Shown: positions 22,734 to 34,153 of the stretch, one piece after another | Numbering within the stretch: position 1 is the first letter of the stretch | Layout: each line of letters opens with the position of its first letter | NCBI GenBank assembly: GCA_029747585.1 | Contig: JAPEVF010000169.1 | Location: forward strand, 1-64,000 | DNA length: 64,000 bases | Origin: Pleurotus djamor | Lineage: Eukaryota; Basidiomycota; Agaricomycetes; Agaricales; Pleurotaceae | Direction of reading: 5' to 3' | Position numbers and translations under genes: made by a program | The notes under the pieces: generated by a model | What the model saw: the letters and a program-made list of their open reading frames with translations, nothing else | Told to the model about the DNA's origin: nothing | Database searches by the model: none

Positions 22734-22790
22734 CGAATATCTGTAGNNGTCACAAGTCAAAAAATCATATCGTAGAGCGGCAGAAGGGTA

Positions 22791-24117
22791 TTAACAGCGT
22801 TGTTTCCGTTTCCAGAGTCTGTTCGAACGAGTTGTCACATTCTTGTATTCTCCCAAGTCAAGTTTCCGACGGCGAAGTTCATCTTCTGGTGTTCCACCAT
22901 CATAAGGCAGAGTGAATGGTGGCAAAGTGAAACAGACTTCGGGATTTCCATCGTCATCGTCGTCATCGTCGTCGTCACCGGGATTTGGGTTGCCACTTCC
23001 TAGGGGTGGCGGAGGAGCAACCCAGTCATTTGGGTCCGGCCAGTCGGGAGGTGGTGTTGGTGCGGGGGTCGCAGCACCAATGACAGCTACAGAGGACGGG
23101 ATACTGCCCAGGAAGAACAACCCAAGTAATCCAAGAGCTAATATCCATGAATCATTCGAGTCATCGTCGTCTCCATCGTTCGGAGGGCCGTCAACAGTGA
23201 CGGGCTCGTCTGAGGATGTAGGAGCGGCAACAATACTCGTCCACGTGCCCGACACAAAGGTAACCGAGGATGCAGTCGCAGGTGGTACAGGATTGAAGTC
23301 TATTGTTACAGAAGGGTCAGGGTTTGAAATGGTAATGATATCGATCTGAGAACACATACTGAATGTTGGCGTGATAGCGCCAGGTTGGGTAACGTCCATG
23401 GGGACCATTCCATTCACAGGGGTGCCCCCAGGGGCTACAGTGACGGTCGCTCCTGCAACAGTGATGGTCACAGTTACTGTGGGTATAGCAATGATGACTG
23501 TTGCTTCAGAACGGACGAATGTCTGTGATATGGCACCGGGAGGTGGCACCGGGTTGGGATCTGCCATTAGTTAGAACTTAGCGAAGTGAAGGAATAGCAA
23601 TCCAAAGGCACTCACTCCAAGGGATTGCAGTATATGTTGCTGGTGGTTGATAGGTAATCTAAGCAAGGATGTTTACATATCCTCACGTCAATGCTAAAAA
23701 TACCACTGACCGTCGTCGAAACAGNNAGTTCATATAGTAATAACCCGAAGGTGTACTCTACTTCCGAGTCTTCGTCGCGAGCTTGATCTGGCCGTGTCCG
23801 TTGGATCTTGTGTGACCCTGGTTGTTTTGCCCTTTCGTCAATGAGCTTACCAACTTCGATGCCTCGAATTCTTAGCCGGCGCTGGCAATAATAATGGCTT
23901 TGGTAGTCATTGGCCTCACTGGAGTCAGTACATCGTAGTTGGCGATGTCAACGGAAGGAGGTATTCCGATCTCAAAGGCTGATGTTGTGAAGTAGTGAGA
24001 GAACGCTTGACATGGCGTATTGGGGATTTGACAGAGGAACGAAGGAATGAACGCAGAATAGGTGGCACAGTGACCGTGAGCCGTGGCTCCAGTGCCAAGA
24101 GGAGTACAGCGATTCAT
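22791..24117 (-). CDS. Unrecognised Thr/Pro-rich membrane-type protein, probably broken
   Basis: I do not recognise the family. The clearest part is the last exon (23560-22791): Thr/Val/Pro-rich repeats (TVTVTITVAGATVTV), an acidic run, one hydrophobic segment (SWILALGLLGLFFLGSI), a Pro/Asp-rich stretch and a basic end. Acceptors with good CTAAC branches link it to exons 23658-23616 (ITYQPPATYTAIPW) and 23711-about 23880 (RIRGIEVGKLIDERAKQPG, then EVEYTFGLLLYEL, with NN at 23725). The next upstream open stretch (24117-23872; CTPLGTGATAHGHC, IPNTPCQAFSHYF) is in another frame with no splice site between, so there is a frameshift near 23875. More fragments occur upstream (FVEDAWFVMSLLVPTYL near 24200). 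Decay or sequencing error are both possible. Confidence 0.5.
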
Positions 24118-25222
24118 TTAAAGGCGCCTAGAATTCAAGCTTCGTGTTCCGTTTCGTACGCGAGGTCGGTCAAATAGGTGGGAACAAGGAGAGACATGAC
24201 GAACCACGCATCTTCGACGAAGCGAAAACACCACTCAGGAACGGCTGAGGACGATGTGTATGGTGGTTTGGTAGCTTATCGGTCGCATTAGGGACAATGT
24301 AGGTCCTGATCTGATAGACAAGAGTGGTTGTGGTGAGCTGGAGCTTCGTGGATCATGACGCAGAAAATTGTGCTTACTGGGATAAATTCACGCTCCTGCA
24401 GATAGAAGGAATAGAAGGACCAGCGATTCCAATGTCGTTTGTGCCTGTGTTCACGGTGATCTCGTTCTTTCCTGCATGCGAGTTCAGGCATTGGAGCGAA
24501 TTCAACGTCGTCTCAGTACTGACAAAATCGGGCATACTCTATACTGAGCTGCCTTAACTTAAGGCGTCACCTATCCTAGCTGACTTGGTCAGGGGCAGGG
24601 GAGTAGTCATCCGAGCTGTGAAGGTGGATGTCAGAAATACGTCCGGGTAGCGGGGGAAGGCGACAAAAGGTAGAGATCGCAAAGCTGCTCAGCCGAGGCG
24701 CATCTGTCGTCTACTTGGTATCTATCGATCGCCAACATGGACGCTGTTCGGTGAAGACGTCAATCGTAAAATCATCAGCGTCCAGAGAGGCCTACACCGT
24801 AACGTCTAGCGTAGCTTGTGACGTCGATATACCCCCCATGATGCGGCTAGGAAAAGCAAAGGGCCTGTATGAACTTTGAAGATGTAGTAAGCATGGAACT
24901 GGATAGAACAGCGCTAGAACAAACGAAGGAAAGGGAGGAGCTAGTCGATGGCTGCAGTCGAATCCTAACACAAGAAATGAAAAACACGGCGCATGACACG
25001 CCTTGCGTTGGATAAAGAGTTAATAACGCTCGGACGGGAAGAGAAAAACTCAATGCTTCCTAGCGCTAGAACACTGATAGAGTTTATCAACGTGAAGGTT
25101 CGGCCGGCCAAGTTTCCAGAGAAGGGCGGGGGAGTCAAAGACAAAAAGAACGATTGAGCAGCAAAAACAACTCAGCGAATAGAAAGGGCGCGTGTCCTAA
25201 TGAGACTTGAAAGGATTGTCGG

Positions 25223-25240
25223 TGAGATCTTGAGAGTCCA
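25223..25240 (+). repeat. 18-bp direct repeat, copy 1
   Basis: TGAGATCTTGAGAGTCCA occurs here and, base for base, at 29371-29388 about 4.1 kb away in the same orientation. Flanks do not align. Confidence 0.7.
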
Positions 25241-28200
25241 CCTAAACTCCGTGATGAAGCCGACCGCCCGATTCCTGTCGTGGTTAGTGCTTGTGAACGT
25301 AAACTGGAAGTTCATCCCTACAGTCTACCCTTCACAGCCGTCAGTTCACGCTCGCAAAGGTGATGGCTGATGACACCGAGTAAGTCAACCCGTACAGAAT
25401 CGCCACCGTATCGTTGGGGTCTCCATCGTCCCGTTAGACAAGATGTCAATCCTACATCATCAGTCCTCGAAAACTAGCCGAATAGCATGCAATAAACAGA
25501 TACACTTACGACATGTGGGATGATGATCCCGCATGGGTGTGTGTCGGCGCGATAGGATACGCTGGGTAATCAGAAAGTCTTCCTGGGAGGAACCACAGTC
25601 TGATTATCATTGATGGCGGGCCGTAACCGAATAACGCCCAGCCGCCATCAAAACGTGAGTCTCATTTGAGACAAAGAACCGTCGAAAGGTCCGCGGTGGG
25701 AGGAAGGGTGTAGAAGATCAAAGAAGGTACGGCGTACGGCAAAAAGGAAGAACACGTCGGTGGTTCTGGTACCCCGAAAGTTCGCAGAATGGGACAAATT
25801 AACGATGCCCACTTACCAGTTAGTGAAATTGAAGGAATAGCACGCAGGAATCGGCTCACCGTGTCCTTTTCCATAGTAGAAACTTGAAAACATGCTGCGT
25901 TGGGTTTTGGGAAACGGCCTCGAGGTGAAACCCAACCTCACCTTTGGGAAAGCACCTCGACTAGACGTGGGAGCTCCTCCCGTACGTCTGTCGGGGAAAG
26001 AGAGGCAAGTATGTTAAATGAACGGTCAAGATCGATAATGACATTGATACGTTACCTGTATCTTTTTGTGGGTTACTTACAAACTGTCCAGAGATAAAGT
26101 TCATCCGGTACGGGGAAAGCCGCTAAGCAAACCGTCGGGACATAAGGACAGCTCTTCACGGTTGAAAACCCAAGCAGGTTACACAGAATGTGACCATACG
26201 GGTTTGAACCGCCAGTGCCACCGATAAGCAGGCACACGCCCGTCAACACTTAACGACACCCTTCCCTCCGAGTTCCTGTCATCAATGTGAGCTTGGGGGT
26301 ACATATGGTCAAGTGCTCAACCACGCACCTCCAATGTGAGTGATCAAGCAACTTACCCGTCACATCCAGCACTCGAGCCGTATTGCACGAATTCGAACGG
26401 TGGTTGCGCAACGCATGGGCGTTTCCCAATCACCGTATCGCCAACAACCATGGCGCGTGAAGTCGGTCATATGTCCACAGGGATCAACACGACGTGGACT
26501 CGTCTCTTCGCGGAACCTGAAAGTAAAAACAACCGTATCACAATCATTCCCCGAACACCACTTCATACCTGAGACAAACGCACTGACGTCAGGGAAGTAC
26601 GTCCTCAAAGAGGTGGTACCTGTGAAAGTCAACTAAGTCTGAGAAGTAAAATTGCTCCGATGGAAGATGATGAAAGAGAACTTATGAAGTCTGGGGTGGC
26701 AAGACATATCCACCCAGTTAAACGGTATAAATTTGTTTGAGCGGCCGTATTTCTCAAATTTCACCTAGGAAAGACGGAAAAGGATAGAAGGTACTATCTT
26801 GGTCGACGATTAGTCGTAGCGCTACCAATGGAGAAGTAGAAACCAGCACCAGCAGGGCGAACTCCATCCTGACTTTGTATTGAGAAGGAAGTCCTCATCA
26901 ATCATAGCGCTTATGGTCGAGAATAGATGGAGCGCGAGGCTAGAGAGATACCGAAAAAATCGATAGGTTGACGAAAGGGTCCCCGTGACCTCTGGAAGTA
27001 AGCTTTCGTGATGAGTAAACCTGCGTATTCCGGGATGTTAGAGGCTAAAGTATTGGCCGCGATGATAAGAGCTCATACTTAGAAAAGCGATGCCGATATG
27101 CGGGTGGACTGAATCATCGGGTTTAAAGGATACACTCAGCATTGACTCGCGGTCGTCGTTGAGTAGGGACCCGTGGGTTAGAGTCTGTGGTGAATCGATG
27201 AATGAAGCGATTAGAAAGGATAAAGACGAAGAGGAAGGTAAAGACGCATACTCGCCAAGTACTACAGGAATCGCAAAAGCAAACAGCTACGATCTGACTG
27301 TTTTAAACGGCAGTTCAATTTCTATGTCCTAGATGCGAAGATGAATTTATTGAGGCGAGAATAAACGGTTAGACTTGTTATCACCCCGTCGCCATATGAA
27401 AATAGAAGCTTACGAGAGTAGATGCCTCGCGACTAGCGTGAGTTCTACGGACCTTCACATCCGGTGCATTCAAAATGTGCATGGTGTAGGGTAAGGAGCC
27501 GGACCGACGTACTGCGTGCTTGGTGGTACACCAAGTGACTGATCGCGTCTCCGCTTGCTGCGATGTGATGAGGTTCTAGATTCTGCACTGTCGAATTTCG
27601 ATGAAGGAGTTATGACGGAAAGAAAAAAGACTGCAGTCGGTGCTGAATTTACTGGATATGGGACTAGAGTAAATGCACTATTGAGTGTCTGAGCGGACCG
27701 GACGAAAAAAGAGAATAAAGACCCACTTAGTTGACCTCGTTACCGTGAACCACCATCTAAGAAGGATACCAGGAAGAAGAGCCCGAGTTTCGACGGGAGA
27801 AGTACCAGGCCAGCCATCCATACGTGGAACGACACTCGCAGTTGGACACATCTAAACTCAGCAAGCTGTTATACGCGACCACACTCCTCTTACCTTAAGG
27901 GAAGGCAGAAGCAAGGAGCACGCTGAAAGGCGCGCCGAAAGTGAAAATGTGATCTACTGAAGCCGAGCGTGAGTGTGAGTGTGGTGGTAACATCGTGGGT
28001 TTTGGACCAGTTGGGGACCAATGGAAAGACTTGCCTGGGAAAAGGATTGACTCAATCCACGCTGTATTGAGCGAGCTTTTCGGTTCGTCGTACGCACCCA
28101 ATTGAACTCTATGGCGTCGCTGACGCGAAATGACATCAACAAGCTCTGAACATGGGAAAAGAGACATACCACGGTACGGCAGTCACGCTTCATGTTGGAT

Positions 28201-29067
28201 CGAATCGAGCACGAACCGTTGACATAGGAGGACAAGAACCTGATCAAATAAGCAGTCGAAGCATCTCCTCTGCCATGATGAAAAGCAGTCCTGAAATTCG
28301 GTCGCGTTTCTGGACATGTACAAGCAACGAGATTGGCTCGGACAGAGTCTGACCTGTGTGTAAGGACAATGATTAACGTTAAGGGTTGATCTACCTTCCG
28401 AATAACATACGCACCTAACGTACCGCAGCGTTATGCCGTGAAGAGACCAATCGTCGTCAGTGAAATTTGCTACGGGGATTCTTCACTTCCAAAAGTCGGG
28501 GTAAAGCAAGCGTAGGGCTGGAATGAACAACTCCCTGAGTGAACGAACCCGAAGGACAATGAATACGAGCGAACACGAACACAGGGGGACTTGCCTACGA
28601 AAGACGACGGTAGCTTGTCGTTTGCTTGAAGCAAACGATGAAGACCAAGACCTCGCTGTAAATGGCCAAGTTCAGATTTCATTGAACGCGGACTACCCGA
28701 AGTGCGTACATCTTTCAAAGTGGGATGAAGAATCTGACCCAAACGGACCACGAAACTCGGTGGCGGCGTTGCAAAAGTAACGGTTCAGTCGGGGGTTATA
28801 GAATAGCCTACGCACCAAGAAACCTAGTCCCGAAAGCTCGTACGCAATTGGGGGATTGATAGTGGCGGCGGTAGACCAACAACCGGCGACCGACGACGTC
28901 CAACGTTTCTAGAACGGCTGAATTGCGAGTGGGTCAAAGAACGGAAGAGAGATCACCTGGTAGAGTACACGATGACGACGTGCAGGCGCAATTGCAAGTC
29001 CTAGCGTCCCTGATCAAGGTGTTTGTGCGTGTCTTCGCACCACAGGGATGAGTTCTTTATGGATATA

Positions 29068-29201
29068 GTCTAGAGTGCGTTTGAAGAAGAGGCGTGAGGC
29101 GTATACGCGCGAGATCGATGCGTACGGGGACTTTGTGAACATGGTCTAGAGTGCGTTTGGAGAAGAAGCGTATACGCGAGAGACGCATGCGTACGGGGAC
29201 T
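29068..29201 (+). repeat. Imperfect tandem duplication (65 and 58 nt units)
   Basis: Unit 1 (29068-29132) and unit 2 (29144-29201) both begin GTCTAGAGTGCGTTTG and end ATGCGTACGGGGACT, with small internal indels. The period is 76 nt, not a multiple of three, so this is not a coding repeat. Confidence 0.85.
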
Positions 29202-29370
29202 GTCCAAAACGAAGTCGTGAGCGAGCGAAAGGAACATGACATCAAGGCAGTGAAATCTTCAGTGTCTTACGCTTTCGTAGCTGGGACACGCCGCACCGTC
29301 ACTGGTAGGGAAGGAGGATATTCATCAGTCAATGGAATCTACTCTGTCTGCTATCGTGAGCGACCAATAA

Positions 29371-29388
29371 TGAGATCTTGAGAGTCCA
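29371..29388 (+). repeat. 18-bp direct repeat, copy 2
   Basis: Exact second copy of the element at 25223-25240. On the minus strand both copies can be read as DSQDL, but no gene is established around either. Confidence 0.7.
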
Positions 29389-29629
29389 GCAGAAAGGAAC
29401 GATAATCCAACCAAAACTCACCCTCCCATCCTCTAGAGTAGAGTATCGTGAAATGAGCTTTGAACCCAGCTACGTCGCCAAGTCGACCTCACGAATCCAA
29501 CGTGACGGCATGGAATAAGAGGTCGTTCACATTGACATCCTCGCTGAGTCGTCTACAAAGGAAGAACGGTGATGCAGGAGAGCGACATAAGTATTAATAT
29601 TAAGTAACCGTCGATCCAAGCTCCCCAGC

Positions 29630-29657
29630 ATGAATACAAAAACATGAATACAAAAAC
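29630..29657 (+). repeat. 14-bp perfect tandem duplication
   Basis: ATGAATACAAAAAC is present twice in direct succession in the gene-poor interval. It looks like a recent slippage or small duplication. Confidence 0.9.
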
Positions 29658-30430
29658 GTATTCCCAACTTCGCGCCCAAACCGAGAGAAAACGACGACGG
29701 TGGCGCGGAAGAAGCTCGGAGTATTCAGACAAGGTGAACGACGTCTGGAAGAGCGTAGATAGAGCCGCAGAGAAAGATGAACATCATGGTCGATCGAAGA
29801 ACTCAATTTCCTTTTTTCAGCCTTTGGGCGCTCCTCTCAAGCGCGCTCCTCCTAACCATCGTTTCTCCTTTCTCCTATCCCTCTGATAATGCAAATCCCC
29901 TCTGATAATAGGTCTTTCGTCTTCATACCCGAAACAGAAACCGAACGAAAACTGGGCGGGTTTAATATATCGTCTCGCGTATACTCTATACTCTACTCTG
30001 GACTATCTTACCTATCTGTAGGGAGTAGGTAGAGTAAGTAGATTATAGAGTAAGTGTGACGTGATCAGTGATGCGGACTTGTCTTCGAGAATATGACTCT
30101 GAGACTTCTACGTAACTTTCAATGATCAGTGGCTGAGATCATGCAGGCGTAGTGTGTGATCCAATGAATTTGAGAGATGATAGATCTGCGAAGGACCTAC
30201 GAAGATGATTGTGATGAGGAAATTGATCCTGATCCTGATCCCGCGCATAACTCAACTCCTCAACTCTATTGTGCGCATGCGCATACACATACACNATCTC
30301 TTTTTGTTGTACGTACACATATCTTTTTCTTTTNGTAAGATGTAAGACGGCCGTCGACTCAGCCACCCACATTCGTTTCATGATTCATCACAACCCTCCT
30401 TCATTTTTGCATTTTCACAATNAGAGCCGA

Positions 30431-30450
30431 TAGAGTAGAGTAGAGTAGAG
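30431..30450 (+). repeat. (TAGAG)4 microsatellite
   Basis: Four TAGAG units in a row. Related TAGAGTA/ACTCTA words occur in the preceding 450 bp (around 29980-30050). Confidence 0.9.
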
Positions 30451-30466
30451 TACTGTAGTACTAGGT

Positions 30467-30482
30467 GGCGCTCGAGAGCGCC
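30467..30482 (+). repeat. Short inverted repeat (7-bp arms, 2-nt centre)
   Basis: GGCGCTC and GAGCGCC separated by GA. A partial echo (TGGCGCTCTGGG) lies near 30830. Too short to call a transposon end or terminator. Confidence 0.6.
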
Positions 30483-31162
30483 TAAACCACCTTGCTTCGG
30501 GTTGGGATCATGGTGGCTACCCCTTGGTGACCCTTCAAGTATTTCCAGTGTGTGTGGGCCTTGTCTTTTTTCACAAATACTACAAATGCACTGTCATGGC
30601 CACAAGTTACAGCACCTCGCCGCCCAACCTCCGGTTGGNTCGGGCTCGGTGCGCTGGTAACGGGTACCGGTGAAGCTTCAAAGCTGCGACCGACACTCCT
30701 GGCCAGGCCCTGGTGCCCCTTTATCTCGGCAGAAACCGAAGCGCCGCCACTCGGACTTGCAAAACGCATCACTACTATATTAGGAAGGATTGCGAACAAG
30801 ATTGTGTAGCCTCTCCCGCTCTGGCGCTCTGGGTAGAAAGGCGCCCAAAAGACCCTTAATCAAGGGCCGAAACACACTCCATATAGGCATACATGTCATA
30901 TTAGGTGATTTATGGGTAAACAATTGACCTTGCTGAAGCAAGGTGATTGCCTCTGCTACCCTTGGTCTAGGCTCCTTCCTCTGACCGTCTCCTACTCCTT
31001 ACCTCAGACTGTAAGTTGTTTAATGTTTCGTCGCGACAAGGCGTTGATAAATGGTTCTCCATTCTTAGGACCCCCTGCTTGCGTTAGGCCCCAATACAAA
31101 CTCCTGGTTCAGCAACGCAACGGGTCCTATCGATCCCGGAACTCCTTTCGCTGATTTTTCAG

Positions 31163-32815
31163 TTTTCCGAGCGTATATCCAATGCATCTCATCTCTTCGT
31201 GTGCAAACTTTGGGCCGAAGGAGTCCTCGACATCGAATGGGAAGTCGTTGATGATCACTACCATCTATTCTGTTTATTGGCACCAGTGTCCGAGCTTAGA
31301 GGAACATATGTATGTTGCTTCCATCCACGCGCGTTGAGAGGACCGTTTTGCTGATTTTATTTGAAGCGCTTTGTTCGTGAGATCACCCAGGATGATTGGA
31401 AGGTTTTCAATCGGTATGCCAGTCGGGTGAAAGCGTTTTCGCTGAGAGGAGACGAGTATGTCTCAATCGAAGACATCATTTACGCCATTGGCTCTCTTCA
31501 AAGGCTGTTACCTAATTTGAAGACTCTGGCCTGTCCTTTCGATGCAAGTATCATCCGGCTTTTCGCTCATCCTCGAATCACCTCCTTAACATTCTACGCT
31601 GGTTTCGTTGGACTAACTGCAAACGATGAAGACCCTGACATTCTTACTCTCCTGTTGACGACGGAGATGAAGCCCTTGCGTCTGCGACAATTGACCTTCA
31701 ATTTTGTCCATATAAACGGCCCCTTCTCGACCATTGAGTTGATCACCTTCCTCTCCTCATTGCAAGATCTCGAGTCACTCACAATCATGCCTACCTGGCT
31801 ATCCGTCGACGTCACCCACACCCTCGCGAAACTTCCTCGTCTAGCCAAGCTCATTACAGATGAACTTGAAACCACCATCGATGATCCTTCCTCCATGTTC
31901 TCAGACCAGCTGAGATGCGACTCCTTCGCTGCACTTCGACACATAGCCATATCATGCCGCTTTGATCGCGCTCTTGCGTGCTTCTCCTCTGGCGTTGAAA
32001 GCTTCACAAGACTTGACACACTCGCCCTAAAGTCTGACGTGATTGAACCTCCTGAGAGCGTCCACCGTCTTCTCGCTATGATCAAACAAAAATCCCCATC
32101 CTTAACAGATTTTGAGCTTGAATCCACCGAATATTCTCCTGCAACAATCGGTCCCTTTGATCAGCCCCTCAGCTTTGACGATCTGAGACCTCTTTTGGAC
32201 CTTCGTCACCTCTCGCGGTTAATCATCATCCACCCATACCCACTGCAACTCACTTCCCAAGATCTGAAGACCCTCACAGAAACTATGAAGGATCTCACCG
32301 TTCTTTTTCTCAATCCAACTCCCTCTAGGCCAACACATGCCAACCTTCACATTTCTGCGCTCTCCGCTCTTTACACTTCCACAAACGACCCGGAATACAA
32401 CCTACAGAATGCATCGTTATATGTCAATACCTCCCCCACCGGGTTTCCCGAAGTCGACAAATCACGAATTCTAAAGGGTCTCAAATATATTTCGTTCGGG
32501 TGTTCACCAATAACGAAAGAAGCGGTACGACCAACTCCAGATTATGTAAGACGTGTGGTACCAGGATGGGCTCAACATCCGCCTCGGGCATCGTCTCAGT
32601 TTTCGTTGACAATCGGCACCCCTATGACTACATCAGACCTCTTACTCGCTCCTTTAAGTAGAACTTCACGATCAATACGACAGAAGCTCTTCGTGTTGGC
32701 GCCACAGGCCTTTCTTGCGCAGAAAGGCTTGTTTGCAATGGAGTTTGGCTATGTCCAAGGCTGCTGCGGACAATGTCAATATAAAATTGTTTTGGATGAC
32801 CGTGGCCAAAGATGA
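31163..32815 (+). CDS. F-box/RNI-like (LRR-type) protein, 5' end missing
   Basis: Substrate-adaptor type protein of the large agaricomycete F-box/RNI family. The first supportable exon starts after an acceptor at 31162 with FSERISNASHLFVCKLWAEG, the end of an F-box, and splices (GTATGT...TTGAAG) into the exon from 31362 (RFVREITQDDWKVFNRYASR). Leucine-rich stretches follow to about residue 350, and the C-terminus has CCGQCQ. TGA at 32813. No exon with a start codon and the first F-box helix (LPxEIL) can be found in the 250 bp upstream, so the gene is truncated or its first exon is displaced. It converges with another F-box gene 26 bp away. Confidence 0.65.
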
Positions 32816-32841
32816 GGGATGATATATGATAGTCGAGTACG

Positions 32842-33775
32842 TTATACTTTTGACAGTATTTCGACATGCGCTGAAGAAGGGATATTAAGAAACGTATGAA
32901 CTAGTCGCTCCTCGAAGTCCGCTGCGTGGAAACATAGATGCTTCAAGGTTGAAAGCGTTGCAGGAACNAAAAAGGCCCGGACCCAGAGTGTCGTTGAAAA
33001 TGACGAAAACCTCGACCTCTTCGATGTTAGGAGTGTTCTTCAGTGACAGCACGAGCCAGGACAGCACGGTGGCGTCGACGAATAGACGAACTAAGGAATG
33101 CAATGAAGGGACGATGACTGGGATGTCAACTCGACGGAGTTCAAGAAGGCGTAGCGAAGGGAATGACTTCCAAGGTAGAGGAGTCTTGATTCGATACACA
33201 AATGGATAGGGTATGCTGAGCTTTACAGCTTCTACTGACGGCATGGTCGAAGCTGCCATCAAGAGGAGTCGCTCAACCGAGGAGTGAAGTGCCCGTTCGT
33301 GGACGGTGATGTCAAGTTCTCGTACTCTGTCCGTAGCGGACACCTTCTCGGCTACTCTCCAAAAACCGTCGGAGATCTCCTCTTGTTTTTGGATGTGACA
33401 GATGATACAGATTGGCACGCTCTTGGATCGTTTGAACATCTCGATAGCACCGTCGAGGTTGGCGAGATTGATTGTGGACCACAGCTGTGGTGTATTTATC
33501 GCCACTTTGTACCATCGGCGACAAACGTTGACACTTGCCAACCATGTTGTCTGGGGGTCATTACTGCTTGCCAAGTACTGTGTATCGAAGTTGCGTGCTT
33601 CCTGACGCTTGGCGTCGTTACCGATTTTGACGTTGAGAAAGATCTGGGAGAGCATCTCGTTTGGAAGGCGCGCGATAAGACTGCTCGGATCCCGAGCACA
33701 CAGCAAAGTGGGAGTCGTTTCACCTTCAGCGACCTCGTCGTCAACTTGGTAACATGTCAACGGGTGGGTACTCAT
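32842..33775 (-). CDS. F-box protein
   Basis: F-box near the N-terminus: LIARLPNEMLSQIFLNV ... WLASVNVCRRWYKVAINTPQLWSTI, the usual opening of basidiomycete F-box proteins that recruit substrates to SCF ubiquitin ligases. The rest has Leu-rich repeats (SFPSLRLLELRRVD). The start MSTHPLTCYQ at 33775 follows an intron-like acceptor; an upstream Met at 33910 in the same frame is less likely. Read literally, an N at 32968 beside five As shifts the frame and stops at 32885. Skipping that N gives a more natural continuation (LSTLKHLCFHAADFEERL ... ILSKV) to a TAA at 32842. At about 310 residues it is shorter than many relatives. Confidence 0.75.
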
Positions 33776-34153
33776 TTGAGAGGATTCCTGTACAGACTCA
33801 AGTAAGTAGAGTAATTCTCTGCTTGGGCTGGGAAATGAGAGAACTAATCCGTGCATACCAGTTGTAGTCTTTGGGGGATGGATTGGTGGCCGCAGCAATA
33901 AGAAGAGCAAGGTATAAAGTCACCGAAGATCAGTGTCTTGGTCCATGGACCCGAAGGATGTCCGTATCTCCATTCGCAAGGGCACCGCGCGGGTAAGCTC
34001 GCCACCTACCGCTGCACGAAGTGTATCACAGCCTGTGCTCACGAATAATATTGCCAGTGGAGGCTGCAATGCTAATTGGAATGGCACATTGAGAGCAATA
34101 AGATTACGATTACACGGAAACATTACACATTCCAATGCTACGTTCTTCCGAGA

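Larger units (their letters stand above)
24118..31162. other. Gene-poor 7 kb interval
   Basis: No complete gene can be supported on either strand; the longest open stretches are about 70-105 codons, mostly overlapping and unlike known proteins. The minus strand has many short open pieces with intron-like borders (for example around 24640-24730, 25510-25650, 26090-26240), which might be exons of the broken gene at 22.8-24.1 kb or chance. Small direct repeats, a 5-mer array and several short duplications occur. An open stretch at 30799-30482 (minus) and its antisense partner are unrecognised. The right end includes the missing 5' part of the F-box gene. Confidence 0.5.

Noticed and set aside
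26090..26245. Open minus-strand stretch (LTGVCLLIGGTGG ... LYLWTV) looking like a membrane exon
   Set aside because: About 57 open codons is within chance for six frames; an overlapping frame is equally open and no neighbouring exon can be joined.
27895..28780. Several 85-97 codon ORFs on both strands
   Set aside because: They overlap one another, lack recognisable motifs, and have no convincing splice partners.
30460..30870. Transposon ends suggested by GGCGCTC-type words at both sides
   Set aside because: The arms are short, do not match end to end, and no target-site duplication or transposase is visible.
31594..32127. 177-codon minus-strand ORF
   Set aside because: Antisense shadow of the F-box/RNI gene, with Ser-rich texture typical of shadow frames and no splice or start context.
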